64,000 nucleotides of DNA. Origin: Neofusicoccum parvum (taxonomy: Eukaryota; Ascomycota; Dothideomycetes; Botryosphaeriales; Botryosphaeriaceae). The notes below the pieces were generated by a model. That model searched no databases. It saw only the letters and a program-made list of their open reading frames with translations, and was not told the DNA's origin. This document shows positions 36,270 to 48,439 of this stretch, one piece after another. The stretch is from contig CP087220.1 of the NCBI GenBank assembly GCA_020912385.1, positions 1,536,859-1,600,858 of the forward strand, given 5' to 3'. Made by a program: the position numbers and the translations under genes. Position 1 is the stretch's first letter. Each line of letters begins with the position of its first letter.

Positions 36270-39200
36270 ATGCCTGTTGATTTCTCAGGAAGTGAAGACG
36301 ACCTCCTCCGGAAACCCTCTGAGAATGGGAAACGTTCGAGGCGAGCTTCCAAGGCCTTGGAACGGACCGAACTGCCAACTAATGCTCCACTGACAACGAG
36401 AAAAGGAAGGAGGAAGGTTGACTCCGTGAACTCTGCCGACATTTGTCGGGCGCTGAAAGACCTCCAGAACGCGGAGCCGACTCGAGCAAAATATGATGAG
36501 TTCTTTGCTCATCCAAAATGGCAAGGAGCCTTCACGCCAAAGCCCCAACTGAAATGGGATAAGGCTCGCGGAGACAGGGGCAACATCTTCCACCACCTTG
36601 TCCAAGGAACCGCACAATGGGACCAAGAAGACCTGAAGAAGGTACTCGGCTGGTTCTTTCCTCCTAAAAGTCATGTCACGAGAGCCGAGCATGATTCCTC
36701 GAAACCTCAGAGTTCGGGTGTCCCGTTCTGCGAGCTCCTGGAGGAGCGCAATTCTGCGGAAACAACTGCCATGGAAATGGCCCTAGCAAATGGCAACAAT
36801 AAGAACCCCGTTTTCGTTGCTGCCATTCTAGGGTTGACTCATCGTCCGCCTAACCTCAGCAAAGTCCTTTGCATGCCACTGAAAAAGAGGTCTACCAAAG
36901 AGAACTGTCTACATGCCGCTATATCTGGGGACTCGGAACATACTGGAACAATCATCAAGCTCATGGACGAAGCGTGTAATGATACACAGAACAAATTCGA
37001 CAAAGACCACCCATTTGAGGCTTGTGACGCAGCCGTAGGAAATACCCCGCTACACATGGCAATCAACAAAGTCACCACTACCCGTCTACAGAACCTTTGG
37101 AAATATCTCAGCCAGGACAACCTGAAGCTTCTAGGAGCATCTGCCGACGCTGAGAAGGATGACGCTGAGAAATTGAGCGATAGAAGAGCCGTGTCGATTG
37201 TTGAGGCGTTGATCATATCCCGTCCTCAGTCCCTGGCCGTACCTAACAAGAAAAAGCGGACACCGTATCAAGAGAGGATTTGGCGTCTAGAGTCCAAATG
37301 GAATCCCAGTATTCCGGACGAAAAAGAGGAATCCTCCGGGTATGAGAGCTCCGACTCAGACGTTGAAGCAGGGGAGAATCATCCAAGAAGACCCACGAAC
37401 TTTCGCGAAGTCGTTCTCAGTGACCCTATAGCATCTTTTATCAGCTACTATTGCATCAAGGAAATGGAGCGCAACAAGGCAATCGATTGCTTATATCATA
37501 GGGGGAGAGGTATGCCGCACCAGCACGTACTCCACCATCAGACATAGTCATTTACTGACCTATAACTATTATTTTAGAGCTTGCAATTGATTTCAATCTT
37601 GCAGGATTTCCCCAGCAGGCGATATCCAACTCCTACTTGACGAGGCTTCAGACTCACCTCAGGTTTGAGAGGACGTTGAAATACGTCGCACTCCCGAGAC
37701 TCACGACTATGCAAACGACCGGTCACTCTGGAAATACTAAGTATGCATGCATTTTGATGCAAAAGTGTCTCCGATATATGTGCTAACCAGATCCAGGTCG
37801 TCAAGTCGGAAGGGTCGTGAAGACATGAAGATCGTATTCAACTGGCTGCGTGACAGAGGCGTGCGAAAAATACTCAAAGTGACAGTCATTGACAATGAAT
37901 TCCCAGCCCACAAAGATGCCGCAATCATCCAATGCTTGAATGGCTTCAATGTGGAAGTTTGGGATTGGAAGAAGATTGACTTGAGCAGCGAGGTCATCGC
38001 CAAATCAACTTCAGTCGCGAAAGAGATTTTTCTCTACTCATCAGGGAATCAGGCTGTTTTGAAAGGCTGGTCTGCACCCGGAGGGTTTTCAGACAAAGGG
38101 AAATTCCCAGAGGTGAGCTTACGCCTGTTACAGGGATCTGGCTACTAATACAATTGAGATTTAAGCTCACCGATATCCTTTTATATCTACGTGAGGTATG
38201 TTGGTCTCATACATACGTCTTCATGGATTCTTGGTTATTGATACAAGCGTACTACAGGGGCAAGAGGACAAGTCAACGCTCAGGAAGTACGGTGGTGAGC
38301 TCAAGCGTGAACTAGCACCAGCTCTCCATGTTGATCCCATTGTTGACACGGAGCCGAGGAGCTATTCATCGCAGATCAGGACCAAGCTCAGTCTAAACGA
38401 CATGTGAGTGAAGTCTTGTCGATGTATAAAATCAGCCGTCATGAAGTACTAATTGTGGTTCAATTAGTGGACACTCGCGAATCGACCAGATGAAAACGCT
38501 AACCAAGTTTCTGAGAGAAGTCAACAATCCACCGCTATCCGAGATCAGACCAGTCAAGATTGCCATAATTGATGACGGGTTTGATTCTTCATTCGACATG
38601 ATGGACATCGATTACGCCGAGATCGAAACTGGAAACTCATTCTGGCCGTCCTTCCCGGAATCTGCCAACTCGTACTATGTCCCATCAGGCAACCATGGAA
38701 CTCAGATCGCATCCCTGGTCTGCCAACTCTGCCCGCGCACAAAGCTTTATATTGCCAGACTGGAAGAGCAGTTCACACAGTCCGGACACAGGGTCATCAA
38801 CACCGCGTCGGCAAAAGAAGTAAGTGTTCGATTCCTATTATATATGTCTATATATCGAGACGCACTACCAGCATTCACAACGGGTAGAGACTGATAGCGA
38901 AATAGGCGGTAGAATGGGCAACCTCCTGCGATGTCGACATTATTTGCATGAGCTGGACTATTGAGACGCCAGGCGCAAGTTTACCGGAGTATTTCGAAAG
39001 TGCGATCAAGGCAGCCAAAGAGAAGGACATAGTCATGTTCTGCGCTGCCAGCGACCAGGGAGGTAGTTCGAGTGCTCAGTGCTACCCTGGAGCCTTCGAG
39101 AAGACCTGTATTCGCGTCGGCTCCTGCTCTACTTCAGACGTGCCCTCGGCTTGGGTCCGTCACGAATTCGTTGACTTTTTACTGCCCGGCGAAAATATAC

Positions 39201-39718
39201 AGGTTGCCAACCCTGACGGCACACCGCAGACGCAGCAGGGAAGCTCTTTTGCTACAGCGATTGCGGCTGGGCTGGGTGGCCTGCTCATATACCTCAGCCT
39301 TTTGCTGGAAAGGGTTCCTGTCTCGGCTGCCCAGGCCGCAACGTACACTGGGAGTGAGAGATTGGTCAAGAGTGACGACGATCGTAACCTCAAATCCCAG
39401 TGGAGTTATGAACGCATGATGCTGGTGCTGAGGAACTGCTCTGTCAAAGTTCATCCAGAGAATGAACGAAAACTTGTAAAGCCTGAACACTACGTCATCG
39501 AGGCTTACAAAAACAGATTGAAGAAACTATTAGGAAGCAAAAAGCCGCCTAACAGGCTTCCATTGGATCAACAGACCTGCACTCCTGAATCTTTGAAGGC
39601 GCTCCAAATGGTAATGCAGAAACTCAGGGTGAGTCTATTCACCAAAGCCCCGGTAGGGATGCTTAGGTCGGCTACTAATTTGAAACTTGTACAGAAGGAA
39701 GAGACGGCTATCTTCTGA
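36270..39718 (+). CDS. ankyrin-like plus subtilisin-like (S8) serine protease
   Basis: Eight exons by my reading: 36270-37509, 37578-37740, 37797-38112, 38166-38195, 38258-38403, 38468-38819, 38906-39628, 39695-39718. They total 2994 bases, 997 aa, with introns of 53-86 bases, GT..AG, several with CTAA-type branch sites (for example gctaacc and actaatt). Residues about 100-330 hold degenerate ankyrin-like repeats (NIFHHLVQG, NCLHAAISG, NTPLHMAIN). An acidic linker follows. The S8 domain has Asp667 (IAIIDDGFD), His708 (SGNHGTQIAS) and Ser863 (QGSSFATAIAAG), so the triad is complete. The oxyanion Asn is replaced by Asp799 (AASDQGG). There is no signal peptide, so it is probably cytosolic. Cytosolic S8 proteases in fungi are known partners or domains of cell-death systems (for example HET-Q2). 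The gene is free of stops. Confidence 0.85.
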
Positions 39719-39972
39719 TATTCGAGAAAAAGCGCATTGCGTCATAAAGTTGAATTGACAGTATTGAACCGAGGAATAGGCGGGAAGTTTCATTGCAATC
39801 CGTTCCCTCTTTGCTTTTGCGAGTATGAGTGTAGCAGATCAAATCATATAGCTTAAATTGAGCCACAGGGGAGTCTTTGAAGAGCTATTCCCTTCGCTCA
39901 TCACTATCCATGTGGGTATCTCCTTCTCAACTTTCGTATAATTCGTACTGAAGCAGAATGTGGATAACCTCT
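39719..39972. other. intergenic, right border of the gene island
   Basis: No gene seen. Presumed terminator region of the S8 protease gene; repeat-derived sequence starts at 39973. Confidence 0.55.
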
Positions 39973-40107
39973 TGTTGGAAATCACGTGTTTTGCATATTG
40001 CTTTTGCAACACCAGATAGCTTAGTCACTCACTTACGTATATAAGGAGGGTAATTCAAACACGATTCACCTCCTTAGTTTCATCACTCCAGAAGATAGAG
40101 TTCAAAC
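39973..40107 (+). repeat. possible solo LTR or LTR fragment related to copia B
   Basis: Begins TGTTGGAAATCACGTG, the same 16 bases as the copia B LTR, but diverges afterwards. It contains ATATAAGG (about 40040) and a TTCAAACA possible end at 40107. No matching flanking duplication was found and the right end is uncertain. Confidence 0.4.
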
Positions 40108-40167
40108 ATTCAAGAGAGACCCCTTGCTCCCGCGACGGGAACCTCGAACCCATTGCTTAGACCAAGA

Positions 40168-41460
40168 ATGTCGGCGGACGAAGACGATGGGGGCGGTTAC
40201 ACTACCGTCGGCGCGTCGCGTCGCGCTACGCGTCGAGGGGCTCAACAAACCGACTATCGCGCCCTCCACACCGGCAAACCAACGAGACAGCGCAGGGCTC
40301 GCGCAACCTCCGCATCCGACCTGCCTAGCGACTCGACTCTGGACGACGTGATTGGCCTGCTCAATATTATCGTCACGCAGAACGACCGGCTTACCGAGCG
40401 CAACGAAGAGCTCGCGGAGCAGGTGGCTAGGAATGAAGATGAGGTCAGGCGCCTACGTAGCGTGCTCGAGACGTCTGAGGAAACGTAGGCTAAGATGGAA
40501 GAGCGTATGGGGAAGATAGAGAAGCAGATTGCCGCGCTGGTAGAGTCGACGCGCAGGAATCTGAGCTCACAGTCCCAGATCAACGCCACGTATGTAAACG
40601 TGCTCTGAGGAGGACCGCCGACACCTGCGAATAGCAGTCCATCGTCTACCACCGCTGTCCCAGTACACGCGAACTATGCGACCGCATCTACGACTCGAAC
40701 GATGCTGCCCGCAATTGAGCTCGATCTCATAGATGCCAACGTCGATAATATAAGCCCCGGGGATATCCGCGCGCGTCTGCAGACGGCGCTGGAGAGTTAG
40801 GAGGCTATAAAGGAGGTTAAGTGCTATAGGATCACGAAGAACCCGAGCGATGCGGCTAAGGTGCGCGCTTTCTTCCGGACGGAAGAGGACGAAGAGCTTG
40901 TTAGGTTGAACCTTAGATGGCTGGAGACAGCCTTCCGGGGAGCGAGGATTCGGGGTCGGCAGTAGCACCCGGTCAAAGTAGACAACATTAACAAGTTGGT
41001 AGTTCTAAACGATGACCGCACTATAGTGCGCGCTGATACAGGCCAGATAATCGGCGCTGAGAACGACGTCGAAGTAGTACAAGTCCGCTGGCTAAGTAAG
41101 CCAAGCGGCCGCCTCTATAGGTTAGCGGTAGTCTATCTTGCCAAGAAGAGCGAGGCGGACGCACTCCTCACTAGGAGGATGATCGATGTAGGCGGAGAGG
41201 CGGCGTATACTAATGTATTTAAGCACTGTCTACGGCCGAGACACTACTTCAAGTACTAGAGCTACGACCACTTGTAGTTCCGCTACCGAGGGGAAGAAAG
41301 ATGCGTAAAGTACGCGGGAATTAGCCACCAAGAAGATGGCTGCTTATCAACGATAGTAAAGTGCGCTGCTTACGACGGCCCGTATAGATCAGACGATAGA
41401 GGCTGCCCGGAGTACGGCAAGCTCTTACGCGAAATACTCGGCCAGCGGAATAAGTAGGCC
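40168..41460 (+). pseudogene. LINE ORF1, gag-like with coiled coil and zinc knuckles
   Basis: Starts at 40168 (MSADEDDGGGYTTVG). A basic N-terminus is followed by a coiled coil at about 40330-40560 (LLNIIVTQNDRLTERNEELAE). An RRM-like middle follows (40840-41240, LVVLNDDRTIVRADTG; AVVYLAKKSEADAL), then knuckle-like ends with SDDRGCPEYG near 41400. Stops occur near 40486, 40606, 40798, 40963 and 41258, all one transition from Gln/Trp codons. ORF1 proteins of this clade bind the LINE RNA. Confidence 0.78.
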
Positions 41461-44035
41461 GCTAAAAGTGATTCACGCGAACCTGGGAAAGAGCGGAATA
41501 GTACAGTACAGCCTACTAAACGACGAAGACCTTAGAGATTTTAGTATTATTTTTATCTCAGAGCCGAGCTGCTTTCGCGAGCCTAGTAGCGAGACCGTAG
41601 CAGCACCTATCACTTATTCGTATTAGAAGCAACTACTACCGTCGACACCGTAGCACTATCGTTATCCCGTTCATTCAATGCTCTAGATCCGCAAGGACAT
41701 ACAAGCCAGGTAGATAGTAGTACCCTCTACCGATATTACAGCTACAGTTGTTATACTACAGGACTGGATCGTGTTTATAGTAGCCGTGTACGTCGCCGGT
41801 AAGGAAAGCGTGGATGACCTAGAACTCACCAGTACGCTCGAGCACCTGCGAGCAGCGATCATACAAGTAGGAAGTTAGACCAACGGGGCGCTAGAGCTCC
41901 TTATCAGCGGTGACTTTAATAGACACGACCAGCTGTAGGGAGACGATCAGGTATATAGCTCACTGTATAACAGGGAAGGCGCGCCGATAATCGACTTTAT
42001 AGAGGACTTCCACCTATAAAGCCTATTACCTCGAGGCACGGTTACGTACGAGTCGGCCGGATATAGCTCTATAATTGATCTTATTCTGGCGTTGGCCCGA
42101 CTAACGGAAGAGATAAGCGATTACGGGCCGGCTAGCACGGTATACGGGTATAATCATTTGGCCATCGAGGCCTATTTTAAGACTAACGTGCCTTACTAGG
42201 AACTAGAAGCGCAGTATACGTTCCATAGCGCTAACTAGGAGGCCGTTAGAAACAGGATAAGAAAGAAGCTTATCGAGGAGCCACCTCTAGATACCTAAGA
42301 TATTAAAGGCTTAACTAACTACCTCTCTAAAATAGTCTTAGTAGCCATCCAGCACTGCATCCCCAAAGCAAGTCTATTACTGTACGTGAAGAAGTGGTAG
42401 ACGGCGGACCTTAGCCAGCTATAGAGGGCGTTTACGTTCTTTAGAAACCAAGCGAGAGGACGGCGAAGGTGGGGGGAGCCAGATATCTAGTTAGAAGTAT
42501 AGGTAAGGAAAGCGGTAAAGAGATTCTACGATATAATAAGGCGCTAGAGGCGGAGGTATTAGAAAGCCTTTCTAGTAGAGCCGACCAACATCTAGAAAGC
42601 GGCCAAGTACCTTAATAGACTGGAAAGCAGCGGCTTCACTTATATTATATGTCTTTAGTACTAGGATGGCTATATAGAGTCCAGCAAGGAGATCTTAGAG
42701 ACGCTAATTAGGAACTTCTTCCTAGAGCTCCCTAAAGTACGGGGGGACGCATAGGCCGAGGCGGCTTAGGACGTTGGTAAGTAGCTCGAACACGCACTAA
42801 TTATAATAGAAGAAGTAAAGGAGGCCATCTTCTAGACCAGCCTATTTAAAGCACCGGGAGTAGATGGGATTCTAGTAGTCGTATAGCGCGAGCTTTAGCC
42901 GGTGATTAGTAAGTATATCTTCCAGCTATTTAATAAATTACTACTATAAGGCCGCCGGCCTAGCCGTTAGAGCATTACGAGAATCATTCTACTACGTAAG
43001 GTAGGAAAGCCAGTAGATATACCGTAAGAATATAGGCTAATCTCGCTATTAGCGATGCTAGGAAAAGCGCTAGAGTTAGTAGTAGTAGAGAGGATCTCTA
43101 CTCTAGTAGAGGAGTACTCTCTACTACCTAAGAACTACTTTAGTAGTAGAAAGCAACGGTTTATAGTATAGGTACTAATCGTCCTCTAGTAACGTATCTA
43201 TAATATATAGTATAAAGATAAGGTTCTCTCGCTCCTATTATTTAACGTTAAAGGAGCCTACAACGGCGTTACTTAAGACGTACTCGTCTAGTAGCTCCGA
43301 TAAAGAAAAATCCTAGAAGTACTAGTTAAATAGGTAGAAGCATTCTGCTCTAATAGGAGCGCCTTAATGGTGGTGAACGGTAAGACATCTAGGGCTATAG
43401 ATCTACTATAGGTAGGACTTCTATAGGGATTACCTCTTTTACTAATACTATTTCTTTTCTTTAACGCTAACTTGGTTTAATCCGTAACTAATAAGAATAA
43501 AGGAGCCATCGCGTTTATTAATAACTATAGTACCTAGGTGACCGGATTATCTATGAGTAAGAACTTAGTAAAGCTCTAAAGAATAGTAGTAGCTTAAGCT
43601 AAAGAGTAGGAAGTAATAAATAGTATAATATTTAAAGTAGAGAAGATAATACTTATCTACTTTATATAGAACGAGTAGAGGCGGTCTAACTAGCTAATAG
43701 TAGTAAAGAAAAGAGAGGTATATCTAAAAATAAAAGTAAAGATTCTAGGTATCGTCTTTAACTAGGAACTCCGGTTTAAGGCCCATACTAGGAGAATCGT
43801 AAAGAGAGGTGTTTAGGTAGCCCTAGTACTAAAGTAACTATAGAGCCTCTAGCTAAATAGTATACGCTAGCTTTTCTCCACTATAGTAGCCTTAGCAGTG
43901 GATTATACGGCTCTAGTATAGGCGCTAGCTATAACTATACTACTACTAAAATCGCTTGAGATAGTATAGAGAATTATAAGTAGAGTAATTACTAGAGTAT
44001 TTAGAATAATAGTACTACCTATCCTTAAAGCTAAG
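41460..44035 (+). pseudogene. LINE ORF2: APE endonuclease and reverse transcriptase
   Basis: The endonuclease starts near 41468 (VIHANLGKSG) with IFISEPSCF, then ISGDFNRHDQ (41903-41935), SSIIDLILAL (42063-42095) and a YNHLAIE end near 42150. The RT begins about 42800: APGVDGI, EYRLISLLAMLGKALE, LLFNVKGAYNGV (FDVKGAFDGV in living relatives; D to N, D to N) and FINNYS in place of the F-DD box near 43516. These Asp-to-Asn changes and dozens of TAG/TAA codons show heavy RIP. No function remains. Confidence 0.82.
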
Positions 44036-44059
44036 ATAGTAATCCTAATTAAAAAACGT

Positions 44060-44155
44060 AAATCAGTCGTTATAACGACTGATTAACCGCTCACATAAAG
44101 TTCGCCGGGTGAGTTAGGGTTGAGGGTACGACTGATTGAGTACGACTAATTTAGA
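44060..44155 (+). other. TLH unit B iteron array
   Basis: Palindrome arms AAATCAGTCG (44060-44069) and CGACTGATTA (44076-44085) have the 6-base spacer TTATAA. After 42 bases come two direct half-sites, ACGACTGATTGAGT (44128-44141) and ACGACTAATTTAGA (44142-44155), period 14. The half-site core is CGACTGATT, unlike units A, C and D. Confidence 0.85.
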
Positions 44156-44490
44156 TTAGGGTAGCCTGATTCGCGTGCGATTTAGATATATTATAGAGCT
44201 CGCCCGTACGATTAAAATACGGTACTTTTCACACTCGGCAGACCGTATTTCGCGGTGTAATGTAATAGCGAAGGTCGGTTAGGGTAAGTATTTTAATAGG
44301 GTTAGAGGGCGGGAAGGGTTGAGTTTATTTTAAACGTACGGGTCAGCTAGAGCAAGGGTAAAGGTTAGAATAGTAGCAGACTATAGAGGAAGAAAAAGAA
44401 GAAGGAAAGATATTAATTAGTTAAAATAGCTATACCGATAATATCATTAGTAGAGTAAAAGCTATAATAGTAATAGTAGTAGTAATAACG

Positions 44491-47400
44491 ATAGTAGACG
44501 AGTATTTTTATTATTTACCTAAGTATCGGATCGCGATGTATAAGGAGTGCCGATATAGCGTATGGCTAGATTAGGCGGAGGGTTATTTACGGGGCAAGCA
44601 TTACAGGCTTAGTAGAAGCTAGGTAGAAGCGATTACTAAAGGGGTAAGAGGTTAGCCCGGCTTAATTAAGTACGTAGGCGAATTCGAGGCGCTAGCGTAA
44701 GTAGATAGATTAATTTAAGAGGTACTATTATACGTAGATAGGCTACTATATAGATTAGAACTAGACAGGTGCCGGTACACTTATCGAGATAAGACAGTAA
44801 TGAAGAGGTATTAGTAGAAGGAGTATTAGTAATTAGCCGGTAGCCGGAAGGGTGGATTAGGTAAGAGTAAGAATAAACGGGTAGTAAAACAGTTTTAAGA
44901 AGCGGTAGCGTAGGTGTACTACTAGTAATTATTCCCCAGCCGGTATAGATCGTAGTATTTCAAGGTACGGTAGCCGGTTAGAGAGGAGGAAGGGCTAGCT
45001 AAGAGTTAATAGAACGAAGACGATAGTAACGATAAGGCGGTATAGATCTAGACGTAGTAGTAGATATAGGTGCGGTGGGATAAGACTGATAAGTAGGTAG
45101 CTATAACCGTTTAGGAGGCTGAGAGAGATTAGATGAACCCGTAGCTAGAACGGACGTAGTAGTAGAAGTACTTGATTAGTAAGAACCGCGAGAAGCTACT
45201 ATAGGCCGTTAGAAAGCTAAGGGGCGAGGAGGAAGATAATAAAAAGACTAAGAATAGATAGTAAAAACCGTTAGACGAGGAAGAAGACGATCTAGATCTA
45301 AATAAGCCGGTTAAAACGGCCGTATAGGAGGCGATAGACGGGGTAGCCTATATTAGTTAAAGTAGCGTGGCGAAGCGGGCGGGCGTATTAATATAGATAT
45401 AGGCGATTAGGATAGAGAAGTACTAGACCCGGTACTAGTTACTACAGCCGTATATAGACGAGGAATTGATTAAGGACCGGGCCTAGCTATAGTAGTAGGC
45501 GTTGATGTTCTTTATTAAGACGTAGCGAGAGTACGACTAGGACAGCCTAGAGTATAAATTCACCCATAGTTAGTTTAGAGCGTTTATTAGATTAATGGAA
45601 GAGGCCGAGAAGGAGGCGAATAGAGAAGAATTAGAAGAAGAAGATAGGAAGGAAAGTAATAAAGAGAGTAAGAGGGAAGAAGATAATGAAGATAAAGATA
45701 GTGAAAGAAGTAGAGGAGACAACGCTGAAGAACTGTAAAAGTTAATCTAGATTCAACGGGCGTGCTTAGACTTTTACATTAAGCTGTTAAATCAGCGGTT
45801 TGTTCAGCGCGAATATAAGAGCGCGCTGGTATATGCTGCGGCCGTAATAGGCGTCAACCTAACGGGCGAAAGCTGGCGGGGTCTGGAGACATACTATTTA
45901 ACTTTATTAGCGCTGATCAAGGTGGCGTATTTTATAGTGGTGTAGAAGGCGTTCGAGATGGCGGCGCCGGTGGATAAGGACAGCCATTTCAGCGCGAGTA
46001 CAAGGCCGTGCGATTTCAACGATAGCGGGCTCGAAAGCGGGGGAGATAGTAGTAGGAGTAGGAGCAGTAGTAGGAGTAGTAGTATCGACGGCTATAGTAA
46101 TCGCACTGGACGCCCCGGTAGAAGTAGCTTGTAGTGGGTTAATAAGATGATAGACAATTTCATAGTCCGCGGCAGCGATAGCCTAATACAGTGGTTTTTA
46201 GACTTGCAGGCGTACGGGATGAAGATTTACTTCAATACGACGGTGAAGGGGTATATCGGATGGAGGAACCGAGAGGTATTAGAGTATAAGAACGTATCAT
46301 TTAGCATAGCGCAGTTCCGTAGGACGGTGCACAGACTGGTACAGGCGATAGCCGAGGTGCTACTTAAGGATTTAATATTTTGTAAGAGCCGGCAGGAGGT
46401 GCCCGCGATTCCGTAACATTCGATACACGACGACCCGACGAACGGCCGCTAAGGGTGGAACTTTTTACAGAATTAGCGCAACAGGTTCCCTATAGACGGA
46501 CGGACGTGGTTGTTCGAGCAGATCATATAGAACAGCGCCGTCAGAAGGCGGTTTACCTAGTAAGAGACGGCGTCCGGGTTAAGCCGCAAGGCGGTAATAG
46601 ACTAGATAGACCAGGTAGCGGCGTTTAAGGAGAAGCTGCTAGTGTTAATATACATTACGGGCGGGCAGCCGGCGAGAGGGCCGGAGATATTAAGCATTAG
46701 GTACAACAACACGGCCGAAGTCGGACACCGGCATATTTTTATCGAGAACGGTATGGTGGTGTTCGTAACGCGGTATTACAAGGGGTACGCGTTACAAGGA
46801 GACGTTAAGATCATTCACCGATACTTACCGCGGGAGGTAGGTGAGTTATTAGTGTAGTATTTATGGTTAGTTTTACCGTTTCAGCAGAGGATGGAGGTAT
46901 CAGTTTAGGATAGTTAGGAGGGACAGCAGTAGTAGGAGAAGTGGAAGAAGTAGGAGAAGCGGGAGAAGTAACAGTTACCACTGTCCGCGCATTTATAGGC
47001 GCCCGAGCCAGAGGGCAAGAAATGGACAACGGAGCGTATAAGACAGGCGATAAAGCAGGAGACAGTAGTAGGATTAGGATACAGGATTACCGTATAGGCG
47101 TACCGCGACATCGCAATAGCAATCAGCAGGCAGTAGATCTACAGGCCGACGGCGTTTAGGTAGGACGACGGAGAGGTGGACGACGGCGAGCAGCCGTAGG
47201 ATGAGGACGACGTGGCGATCGCGGATACGCAGGTAGGACACACGTCGTATGTGGCGGGAATCGTTTACGTGAGGGGGATCATGGAGCAGTTAGGCTAGAT
47301 AGCGGAGTGGAGAGAGAGGTTCCAGGCGTACAGCATCGATTGGCACCGGTTTTTGGGATTCGAGTCAACCCGGGAGGCGGACGAGCGGAACGAGCGGGAC

Positions 47401-48420
47401 GGGTAGGGCGGAGATAATAGGTGGGCAGGTAGTAGAATAGACGGAAGAACAGCGAGTAAGGTAAGTAAGAAGCAGAGACGGTGCCCGTTCAAGGATAAGG
47501 TAGAAGAGGAGAGGCTAGACCGCTAGATCTAGCTAAATAAGATAAACGCTGAGGAACAGCTAAAGTAGCTTATAGGCAAAGAGGCGGTTTTCCGTAGCGT
47601 GTAGAAGCTGGCGCTGGATACGATCAAGGCCGGGCACAGCCCTGTAGTGGCGGTGATGCCGATAGGGGCAGGTAAAAGCGTGCTGTTCACGCTGCCGGTA
47701 TGGGCGGAGCCGGGTAGGACGATAGTAGTAGTAGTGCCGCTAAAGTCGCTGCGGAAGAACATAAAGCGGCGGTACGACAAGGCGGGGATATAGTACGCGG
47801 TATAGGACGGTAGGCGATAGCCGGACGCAGAGTTAATCGTGCTAGTAACGCTAGAGGCGGCGGTAGGCGAGGAGTTTAGGACGTTTTTAAGACGGATCGG
47901 CCGGACGAAGCGGTTGGACCGCATTGTAATGGACGAATATCACATCATACTGAACGACCGGGTGGATTTCCGGAAGCATTTACAGTAGCTGGGCAAGCTG
48001 GCGGGAGTGGAGATGCAGATAGTGCTATTAACGGCGACACTACCGCCGGCAGAGGAAGGCAGGCTGTATAAGAGAATAGGGTAGATGGTAGATGAGGTAG
48101 AGATGTTTAGAGCGTCGACGGTACGTAAGAACGTGCGGTACAGAGTGGCAGGTAGGAGGGGAAGTAGTAGGAGGGAGTAGGAGGATTTAGTAGAGAAGCT
48201 GATAGAGCGGGAGCTGACGGCGTCAGTAGAGGGAAAGGTAGTGATTTATTATAAGACGAAAGGAGAGGTCGAGCGGTTAGTAAGAGCAGGTCGATTTGTG
48301 TGCGAGGTATTTCACGCGGACATGAGCGAGCAGTGTAAGGACGAGGTACTAGAGGATTTCTGAGTAGGTAGGGAGCGGGTGGTAGTGGTGACGAGCGCGC
48401 TAGGCATGGGGATCGATATC
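44491..48420 (+). pseudogene. TLH copy B: heavily RIP-mutated, 3'-truncated
   Basis: The start codon is ATA at 44491 (ATG in the other copies). The frame follows copies A, C and D: the C2H2 region (first Cys now Tyr, KECRY), FYIKLLNQRFVQRE near 45770, and MIDNFIVRGS ... GMKIYFNTT at 46147-46270. The recombinase-like block shows ITGGQPARGPEI (about 46650), YYKGY, AYRDIAIAISR (about 47100) and GHTSYVAGIVYVRG (about 47230). Helicase motifs follow: PIGAGKS (about 47665), MDEYH (about 47930), TATLPP and SALGMGIDI at 48398-48420. Stops are abundant. The recombinase residues are all still present despite the damage. Confidence 0.85.
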
Positions 48421-48439
48421 CTAACCGAAAGGCCCAAGC

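Larger units (their letters stand above)
40108..44040 (+). mobile_element. Tad1-type LINE (non-LTR retrotransposon), RIP-degraded
   Basis: Two-ORF layout: a gag-like ORF1 with coiled coil and zinc knuckles, then ORF2 with APE-type endonuclease and reverse transcriptase. Damage rises toward the 3' end, which becomes AT-rich from about 43000. No RNase H end or A-rich tail is visible before TLH unit B begins at 44041, so the 3' end was lost at that junction. Confidence 0.85.
44041..48420 (+). mobile_element. TLH unit B, RIP-degraded and cut at its 3' side
   Basis: The left edge AATCCTAATTAAAAAACG matches the edge of units C and D (TCCTAACCGAAAG) after C-to-T and G-to-A changes. The iteron array, telomere-like block and TLH frame follow. 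The unit ends at 48420 inside helicase motif V, where the left edge of unit C begins. Confidence 0.85.

Noticed and set aside
36285..36692. Minus-strand ORFs over the S8 gene (also 36839-37216, 39160-39490)
   Set aside because: They are shadows of the plus-strand exons, with no domain and no start context.
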